64,000 bases of DNA from Mactromeris polynyma (Eukaryota > Mollusca > Bivalvia > Venerida > Mactridae), in contig JASFXZ010000018.1 of NCBI GenBank assembly GCA_032209605.1, positions 6,947,904 through 7,011,903 on the forward strand, read 5' to 3'. Each line of letters opens with the position of its first letter. Within the stretch, counting starts at the first letter, position 1. This document shows, piece by piece, positions 55,515 through 64,000 of this stretch. The position numbers and the translations under genes are program-made. The notes below the pieces were generated by a model that was not told where the DNA came from, did not search any database, and worked only from the letters and a program-made list of their open reading frames with translations.

Positions 55515-56730
55515 TGCAGATATTAATGTAGATTTTTTTCTGACTTGACCTCTTATATTCAACTGCAAAATTAAACAAATACATACTTTAGTCATCAATC
55601 TCATTTCAGTTTCTGGCTGGTGATTAAATATGAAGTTTTCATGACTAGAAAGTAATAAGATAAAACTATCCAGTCGTCGTCCTAATCTCAGTGTTTAACA
55701 AATAAGATATTTCATGACTAGTTAATTTCATATTATTCATTTTATATTATGACATGAAAGTTTGATACTGATATACCCATGAATCATGACATCCCTGCTT
55801 TGTTCTGCATTTATAACAAAACTTTATGCTCAATAAACTATACAATTTGTTGAAAGTGTCCTCTGTTATTTTCATCCTGTGCAGTTGTGATTGAACATAC
55901 TGTTCTCAGGCCATTCATAAAATGTGTTTGTTTGTGATACTCAGACAGAATCAGTGTTATAAACCAAGACTCAAAATGTTTGGCTGATGTGCTGGTGAAA
56001 TATTCTTGTCAAAGAACCAAATAATCAGAAAATGATTGACCCACCTACCTGCTGAAATAATTGTAGGTGGAGGTACTGCAAAGTTTTTTAGGGATGGCCT
56101 TATCAATGTTGTTGTGTATGCCTTTGTGATGTGCAGCAGATCTAATGAAAAATGAGCCCATTAGAACCATAGACATATAGTTCTTTGACTCAATCTATGT
56201 AGTAGACTATTCGACAGCTTTGAACTTTGTCACAATGATGTAAAGTATGAATAATAAAGTGCCACAACTTGCAGATGCATGAATTGATACTAGGAGATGG
56301 TGAAGGGAATGGGGTGTCGACCATGTATCCCAAAGTTTTCAGCTTCATACATTATGGCAAGTGCTGTTGCAGCACATTATTTCTCACCAGTCTCTTTCAC
56401 ACAGCTTTGGGACAAAGTTAATCTGATATTAGACAGATTTGTCTCTTTTATAAGATAATAGACAATAGTTCTCCGATGGTTTCCATAAACTGTATCAATT
56501 TTAAGGGAAGTAACTGCTAGTTAGTTGTGATAACATCCACCCTCATTTCCTAAAAGTGCACTTTACGGCAGTTATAAGAAGTCTAGTGGAGATGAAATAA
56601 AATAGCGAGTTTAACTGTGTTAATATAGCATTTCAGTTCCATACTTCAGTAGCAATTTATCCTGCAATACGTATTTGTCATTTTTCAATAGTTTCTTGTT
56701 GGCAGGTATGTATGGCAGCAATTATCCCTT
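55515..56730. other. No gene seen
   Basis: AT-rich intergenic DNA or scramblase 3'-UTR. AATAAA occurs at 55832-55837. Confidence 0.4.
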
Positions 56731-56734
56731 GCCA

Positions 56735-56880
56735 GTGCTCGTGGGTTTCCAACCAATAATACTTACTTGTTCTTCCATAAAGCAACCATCACCTTAACGT
56801 GAACTGGAAGTAAAAGGCAAACCATTTTATCGAAGGTTTGGGGCATAACTATCGTAGTTCATTTGTTGCAACACTTTGAT
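56735..56880 (-). mobile_element. Degenerate SINE
   Basis: GGGTTTCCAACCAATAATAC followed by ACTTGTTCTTCCATAAAGCA resembles the shared SINE body (CCAACCAGTACTAACCTGTTCTTCCGCAAA region at 10419). The head is poorly preserved. Confidence 0.45.
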
Positions 56881-57039
56881 GAAAAATGCTATGATATGTA
56901 TTATCTGTAATAAAATCAGATTTTTAACTCCTCTTTCCATCAAATTTGCAGGCATGCCCTCTAACCATGATCATATGTATTATTTTATTATACGTATATA
57001 GTGAAAAAAAAACATGACAACAATTGTGAAGTGTACAAG

Positions 57040-59498
57040 TTTATTTGTTCAATCTAACGGACACAATACCATAAATGTATGCATAATGATGTTTAACATA
57101 ATGTTTGGGTGCCAATGGAAGTATACAATACTTAATCACAACACTAAGATATCGTCTGTTATACATATACCTCTACTGTAAGAAAGGAAGGGGGCAGTGA
57201 TGGTCAAAATTCATTAGTAGAACAATTCAAGGGAGATAATTTAAACAAAAACACATGGAATGTATGGTATTACCTCCCTTGAAAGCATGGAAAAAACTGG
57301 TAACTGCAATAGATACGTCCTCCAAAATTAATCCTTTCGAAGTATAATATGAACTTATTTTCATATGTACTATTATGATAAAGAATCAATAAAAAACATG
57401 AGCTAATGTAAGTACTTGGTGAAACAAATCTATCATTCCATTTGGTTAATAATTGCTTTAATTTCCAGATTTATGATAAAACAAACACTTTAGATCCAAA
57501 TAAAAAAATATTTTTCTTACAGTACAGGTATGAGTTGACTTGCACACTTCGTAGTTTTATTGCAAAAGCATGACAACTTTGTGTACGGCACTATTTTCTA
57601 AATGAATACCATCGTTATTTTAATTATTATAAAAAATCACCAAAGTGTTTGAATTCCTTATCTCAATGAAACATTTTAGCTGTAAGTTTTAATATATGCC
57701 ATCCACAAAGGTGAGATATTTACAGACATTGCAGGTCACAGCAAAATTCATCTATAAACATACATGTATATAGTAAAAAGAAAACAAATTAATAAAATAT
57801 CACATATCAGGTTTTATAACTTCAAAAAACTCAACCTTTACACCATTGGAACGAAACAAATTGGTCGTTACTTTTATATAAAACATTTTACTGTTAAATA
57901 GAGTCTTATAGCAAATCTAAAAATCAAACAAAAAAACAGACACAACCTGTGGTTTAGAAACAAAATAATATTTATATCACAAAACTCTACTTTCAAATTG
58001 AATCTTTTAAAAATAATCTTATCGAAATAATTTCACACAACATTATACTTTGAAGTGGAAACAGAAGAATGATACATGTTAAAACCTAGAATAAATTACA
58101 AATCTTTGGTTTACCAAACTGAATTAGTACAGCTGCTTGAAATGTTTAATGATCTGCAATAAAAATATCAAATTTTACCCAAATTACAGAAACCGCGTTA
58201 ATAAAGACCTGCATTGTGAAAATATATAATTATACACGATAAGTACCAAATTAAAACGATACAGTGACGAATAAAACATTAAATGAAAAATGTACAATGT
58301 AGAAAGAAATATGAATGATGATGTTGAGAAGACATAGTACAATAAAACATCTACAAATATTGTATAAAAAATCTTGAGTTCAAAAACTAAAATTGGACCA
58401 TTGTCTATAAAAGGAAGCATAAAATGGTTTTTAAAAAGGTTGAACTTTGGGCTAACAATTCATGGCACAGGATAAAACAGCAGAAATCATTTTAACATTA
58501 TCTGAAACATCTAATGCAGAATAATGTTACTCCACGGCTACATTATAACAGTCAGAACTCCTGAAATTTAAAATCTCACAGCTTTGCACTTCATTAATTC
58601 CTATAATTTGATGAAGAAGTGTTATTTCAATTTCATATTCAAAGAAGTGATATATGTAGTTTAGGTTTTAAAATTCGCCAGCAAAAGAATGAGGAAAATA
58701 TAATGAAAGCACATGAAGTACAACTGGCCGATAATAACTGAGGAATACAACGTTAACCTGACGATGTAATTGATATACGTAAATATAATATAATGTAAGG
58801 GTAAAGCATGACTGGGATACATAACATATTACATTCTACAATAAATCACCATTCACAGTTTTATAAATTTTCCTCATAAAAAATCAGAAATGAAAAGAAT
58901 GAGATGTTTCTAGTATTGTATACGACTGTGAAGACACTAAACATCATTTGTTATATCAGATCTTCAAGTAAATACATTTGGAAAATAGAGAGAAAGCCGA
59001 ACAATACGTAAAGATTGGAAATAAGCAAAGATATAAATATTTATACATTGAGATTACGCTAGAATGTGATGTGGTTCACATACAGGATCAATACACAGGA
59101 GTATTCATGAATGTACAAATAATACAACATGTTTAAAATATTGCAGAGTGCTAAGTTTAACATACACAGTTACAAATGGAATCTGGTCTTACATCTAATG
59201 ATTATACACAAGTGAAAAAAACTATTTAAAACACTAACACCAGGCTGAAGCCAATGCTTACAGTATAATTTGAGTCCATTTTCTTCAGTTGTTTCACACA
59301 TTTTTGTATCTGATAAAACATAGCAACCTGAATATGAAACAAGAACCAACCTCTTTGCTAATCTTGGACTAAATATAGTATTAACAAGCAGGGCACATTC
59401 ACAAGGCTTGGAATATAAAGAAAATGGTGTGAACTTTCAACAATCTGAAAAAATGATGTATTATCTCCATTGAAATGTCATTATTACAACACCAAATT
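57040..59498 (-). other. Probable long 3'-UTR of the APP-family gene
   Basis: About 2.5 kb of AT-rich sequence without coding potential follows the APP stop codon on the minus strand. An AATAAA at 57045-57040 is a plausible end. Earlier signals could also be used. Confidence 0.4.
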
Positions 59499-62400
59499 CT
59501 AGTTGGTACCCATTTCAAAGTATCTGTATGTGGGGTTTTCATAGCCATTCATTTGCATGTTGGCGACGTGTCTTTCCTCAGGTGAGGCAGCTGGGTCCAC
59601 TTCGACGAATCCATGTGTGATTGGTTGGCGTCTGTTCCTCTTCTTTACCATGATAACAGCAACAACAACGATAATGAAAACAGCGGCACTTCCGATAGCA
59701 ATTCCAACGATGTTTGTAGTGGCAGCAGCAGATGCATTGCCATTAGCAAAAGCAGGACTCTGCAAAGTAGTTTAAAAATAATATGTATAAATGATCATAG
59801 TCAAGTTGAAACTCACTCCTCTTTACAAGAGACCATGGGATTCAATTTAAGCAATACTTTGTACAGTTTTAAGTATTATAATTTACATACATAAAAAGAA
59901 TAGAAATGTGTAAAAAGGACACAGGTGACTCCACTTTACCCAATCAAGGGATGTACCTCTGTTCAATCATTTCAACACAATTTTAGACATTCTATAATTC
60001 TTAATACGGATTATACTTCACATTTATGTAGCAGAACTATTTCCTACAACACCTTTCAACACCATCCATTTCTCTTTTATAAAGGCCAGTATATTTGTAT
60101 CAAAACATCACAAGCAGCAAGTTGGTCATACAAGTCTTGATCAAACAGATAATTGGGAGCAGTGGTTTCTAGAGGTCGAGCACTGGACAAGCAGTTCAAT
60201 GTTTAATTCCCAAAAATGTGCGAGAGATTCTTCTATCTTAACAAAGCGTGAATAAATGCCATCACCAGTCAGAAACCTCGGAAGCATTCATTCAGATTGA
60301 TTAAATATCAAGTTGTATTAACTTGTTTCTAAATTGATATAAAACAAACAAGTTTTAACTATATTGAAAACAGATATATCACCTTATGAGCTACATGAAC
60401 ACCATTATTCTGAATATTGGCAGCAACTGGCTCCTGGACATTCTCTTCAATGGTCATACCCTCGGAATCAATATGAATGTTTGTGTAGTCATGACTCTCA
60501 ACACTGCTGGATTCTGAGCTATCAATAATGGCTGAAAAATAGGGCGGATTTCATTTTATTCATGACTTAGTTGAAACACTAATTCTGATTTATATAGTCA
60601 ACCTTCTCTCCTCAATTTTGGAGGAACGAGCTGAAAATTGGTGCAGTGAGGTGAAAATAATTTACAAGGCAAAGAATGACTTCATTTTTATAACCTTACA
60701 ATTATTTATTCATTAACTTACCGGTACTGTGGTGCAAACATGTAAATGGCAGATCAAGTTCAAGAGATATGATGTGAAGGTTTCAGACTTTCTGACTGAA
60801 CATATCGACCATGCAGGGTGTAATTTAATGCAGAATAAGTTAAATATACATTTATAGGAAGAAGGTCCAAGTAGCACTGAAAGTAGGTCCAAGTAGCACT
60901 GAAAGTAGAGTCGCATCGTCAGATCTGGTTCTTGGAGCTACATATTCAATTTTCAATACGGCCCTTAATAGTTTGCATTTAAGAATTACCAGGAAAGCAA
61001 AATCTTCCAATAAAACTGCATTGAACTTGTATTGAAATCATGGAAGCAAATTTTCCTAAAAATTGTTATCAATTTGAAATTAAATTTCAAACTCTTTTTC
61101 CATCTCGACAATCAATAAAATACAACACATAGCAAAACATTTCATAATGACATTGCACACCATGAAATTATAATCAGCCTACCGGGAAAATGCTCTAATG
61201 CCATTTATCGGACAGTGGAAACTGCGCAATACCAATCAATACTGTTCCAGAAGAACTAGCGTCAATTTAAACACTCGGTGTTATACATTATTGATAGATT
61301 TCAGGCCATTTACAGGCTTGTACTGTATTCAAATGGGTCTATGTAGACAGTGAAAATGGGCTGTAGTGACGTAATAGACAATGTGCTAGTCACTAATCAA
61401 TTACTTTGGAAAATTTAAGCCTTAGGCATTTTGTACGGTATAAATTTTTAGTCTGAACATGTTCATTGCCAGTATATGTACACACATCCTACATGTACAA
61501 ATAAAGAGGGCTACTTCACATTTGGGAAAGGATGGAACTGAAAGTCAAGTCTTATAGAACTCTTCTCCTTAGCTTTACACATACATATAAGATACCTTTG
61601 AGTATTTCAAGATATGAACTTCAAGCGACGAGTTAGACAAAATCAAACTTACTGTCAATAGCAATGGTTTCAGGTTCTTTCTGCATTGGCATGACAACAT
61701 CGTCAATGGTGATTTCCAGACTGCGGAATTTCTTGTGACGGAACTCCTCTGCAATAGAACGTACATTCATGTATAAAGAATGTACCAATATATTCAGTTG
61801 AGCATGAAAAAAGGAGAAGTGAATATGTCCCTTTTTTATTTGAGTTTATATTTTTAGTAAAATTTCGCATTTCCAACAAGTATTTTTAGTTAAGGAATAA
61901 AACAAGATTACTATTTCTTCTATAAATAAACAAAAATGCAATCTCAAATATAAAATTAACAGCACCATCAAAATAACAAAGAAACATGATGTTTTGATTT
62001 GTTAAATCGGAAACGAAGACTGGTAATGATAGTTGATGAAAAAGTGCTGTTACACAAATAAAATAGACAAAAAAATGAAAACCAGTCATGTATTGCGTAC
62101 TATGTCTTCTGTCAATTTTTTACTTGTCCGACAGTAATTTTACTTGTCCCGGAAGACTGATCCTATATCAAGTATTAAATGACAAGTATTTAATTTTTTT
62201 GGCAAAAAATAGATCAATGTCTAAAAAAGTGTCAAAAATTAAATCATCAACTGACTGAAAAATGTGTATCAAACTTCAAGTAAAATCAGTACCAATTTCT
62301 GGTCGGATCTTGTTGTCAAGTTCTGGTACCCGTTTCAACATGTCAATAACGGCAACAATTCTTTCGTCAATTACTCTCAAGTGGTTGACCAATGTATCAC

Positions 62401-62521
62401 GTACACGCAATGCCTCCTCAGGATCTGTGTCACGAAGATGCTCGTATCTGTTAACTGTATGGAGTCTGTCTTTTTCTTCTGTGCGAATGTATTGTTTTAA
62501 GTAACTGAGAAGCTTTGCTGC
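59499..62521 (-). CDS. APP: Amyloid precursor protein family member, 3' part
   Basis: Four terminal coding exons are visible on the minus strand: 62521-62293, 61748-61653, 60531-60383 and 59759-59499 (735 nt, 244 residues plus stop), phase-consistent. The first encodes part of the E2 helical domain ([52 protein letters not shown]). The next two encode an acidic linker. The last encodes a 23-residue transmembrane helix ([20 protein letters not shown]), a KKRNRR stop-transfer, and the highly conserved tail with [12 protein letters not shown] and [11 protein letters not shown]. The tail's YENPTY motif binds PTB adaptors (Fe65, X11, Mint) and clathrin machinery; the ectodomain is shed by secretases. 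The segment before the membrane ([20 protein letters not shown]) shows no resemblance to vertebrate amyloid-beta beyond its position. The extracellular N-terminal half lies beyond the right edge. Confidence 0.96.
60135..60290 (+). mobile_element. Degenerate tRNA-derived SINE
   Basis: GGGAGCAGTGGTTTCTAGAG followed by GTCGAGCACTGGACAAGCAG and a decayed B box (GTTTAATTCCC) has the tRNA-head layout. The body (GCGAGAGATTCTTCTATCTT, AGAAACCTCGG) resembles other SINEs in this window only weakly. It lies in an APP intron. Confidence 0.4.
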
Positions 62522-62524
62522 CTG

Positions 62525-64000
62525 AAAGACAAGAGTGAATGATTTTAATTATAATGTTTCTGCATAAGGCGCAACAATATCACACTCATTATTAATAAAA
62601 ATTAATACATATTAAACACAACAAGTAGCAATATTTTGAGTACATATTATTAAAGGTATACTATGCTCATTTTTTGTTCATTTGTTTAATTAACCAAACA
62701 TGAAAAATATATTTCCTATGGTTAAAACATCACTAATCATGCATTTATAAAGAATGAACTCATAATGTATTAATCCATATTTGTTGAAGAAAGATGTTTG
62801 TACATCATAAAACAGTTTTTTTAACAATCGGGCTATTTTACCGGTTTTAACTAAGTAATTTGATAAAAAAAATATATTTTCAATTGGTTTTACATTGCAA
62901 TGGTTCTTATTAGAGAAGTTTTAGCCAATGTAACAACAATACTGGATAAAGCCAATTCAAACATTTTATGGTCAGATGTGCCAGATACATCTTTAAATCA
63001 GATGACATGTATGACATTTGAATGTAAGTACATTATACACAAAAAAAATAAACAATATTTTTCAGAATCAAGGTTTGTTTCAATTCAACGACAAAATCAC
63101 AAGTATGTATTTCATTTCTATAAAAAAACGGACTTAAAAGCATTTATGGTAAAGTGATGCCAAAAAAATTTCACCGTTTCCTGTGAAAAGCAGAAAAAAA
63201 TATTATTTGCAAAGAAACAGTTATTGCTATATTGGACTTTCAGAAGATTTAGCCATTAAAAAAGGATAGTAGGTGGAAAATATTGAAATCAGCCAGCCCA
63301 CAGATATATCTTTTAAGCCTCAGTGTCTTTCATACATACAACATAACAGACCTAACCGTCATAAATAAATTGTTGTACATTTAATAAAAATTTTCATTTA
63401 TCTTGATCAGCAAAAATCTTCAGACAATTTCAAGAAGATTAATGAACTAACAAAATGTCACACATCCTTATCTTGGAATTAGAATCAACATCTACTTTAA
63501 ACTGAATGCAACATAAAGGATGTAAAATTTATATTTAGACCAATTGCATCACTCTCCAGACAGTCTTCAAATAATATTCTATCATGAAACTAATAATGTT
63601 TGACAATTTTCATCGATCATGGCGGTTTCATGAATTGCATTTAATTGCTTAAATATTTGTATCCAGACAATAACGTTATTTGGTCCTACGTTTGGTAAAT
63701 TCATACAAGATACAAAATGTTATGAAGGGTTGGAATAATTATTGATCCAAATAATGACTGAACTGGGAGAGTTATTAAAGTAATATCTTTTCAGAGCAGC
63801 TGAGCACTACCTCATTTCATCGCTGTGAAAGACATGCAAGAAGACACTTCCACCTCGATTAAACATGAATATCAAATGGCAACCAGGAAATTACAACTGG
63901 TCTTTCTTTAAAGTTGTAAATGGACTGATCTATGGTCAAAAGCAGATCAGTTCAATGTGTAAAATAGGGGGGGGGGGGGGGGTTCAGATTTTATACTGGT
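62525..64000. other. APP intron, no exon seen to the right edge
   Basis: AT-rich DNA with no further E2 exon recognised on the minus strand. A poly-G run of about 16 occupies 63967-63982. Confidence 0.5.

Noticed and set aside
63967..63982. Poly-G run near the right edge as a G-quadruplex regulatory site
   Set aside because: A simple homopolymer of uncertain length at the window edge. There is no evidence of function, and an assembly artefact is possible.

Overview
The window is animal nuclear DNA, AT-rich, with intron-split genes, GT-AG splice sites and abundant small transposons and tandem arrays. The gene content (a short secreted C1q-domain protein, an APP homologue, HAT1, a phospholipid scramblase, DAZAP2) together with tRNA-derived SINEs and GTCGG-microsatellite repeats suggests a lophotrochozoan, most likely a mollusc and plausibly a bivalve. 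The species assignment is inference.

Layout. 1-10.1 kb: a locus with one complete two-exon C1q-domain gene (minus strand), two further copies of its first exon (one intact, one frameshifted), and two arrays of a 43-bp satellite, one old and diverged (about 1.45-2.85 kb) and one long and homogenised (about 6.19-10.08 kb). 10.4-11.7 kb: a SINE running into a 24-bp array and then a 31-33-bp array. 13-25.5 kb: a plus-strand gene whose exons join in frame into a secreted protein with a Ly6/uPAR (LU) domain followed by a von Willebrand factor A (VWA) domain. Its introns hold a 36-bp array that is open on both strands, a PIF/Harbinger derivative inserted in a 42-bp array, a THAP relic, a large foldback element, a nested and apparently decayed gene for a protein built of about 9-residue repeats with a globular C-terminal domain, and a near-perfect hairpin element. 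28.6-34 kb: DAZAP2 (plus). 35.46-36.45 kb: a 33-copy 30-bp array with only two monomer types. 37.5-47.7 kb: HAT1 (minus, 11 coding exons reconstructed). 47.9-54.0 kb: phospholipid scramblase (plus, 6 exons), head to head with HAT1 across 189 bp. 59.5-62.5 kb: the last four coding exons of an APP-family gene (minus); its 5' part lies beyond the window.

How the genes relate. No operon-like logic is expected. The only clear regulatory linkage is the shared HAT1/scramblase promoter. The C1q and LU-VWA genes both encode secreted proteins, but nothing in the sequence connects them functionally. The most unusual items are the LU-VWA architecture, the nested repeat protein, and the repeated association of the 43-bp satellite with C1q first exons.

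All gene models were built by eye from splice signals, phase and family resemblance. No database search or alignment program was run. Many long open frames in the window are consequences of tandem arrays and are not called as genes.
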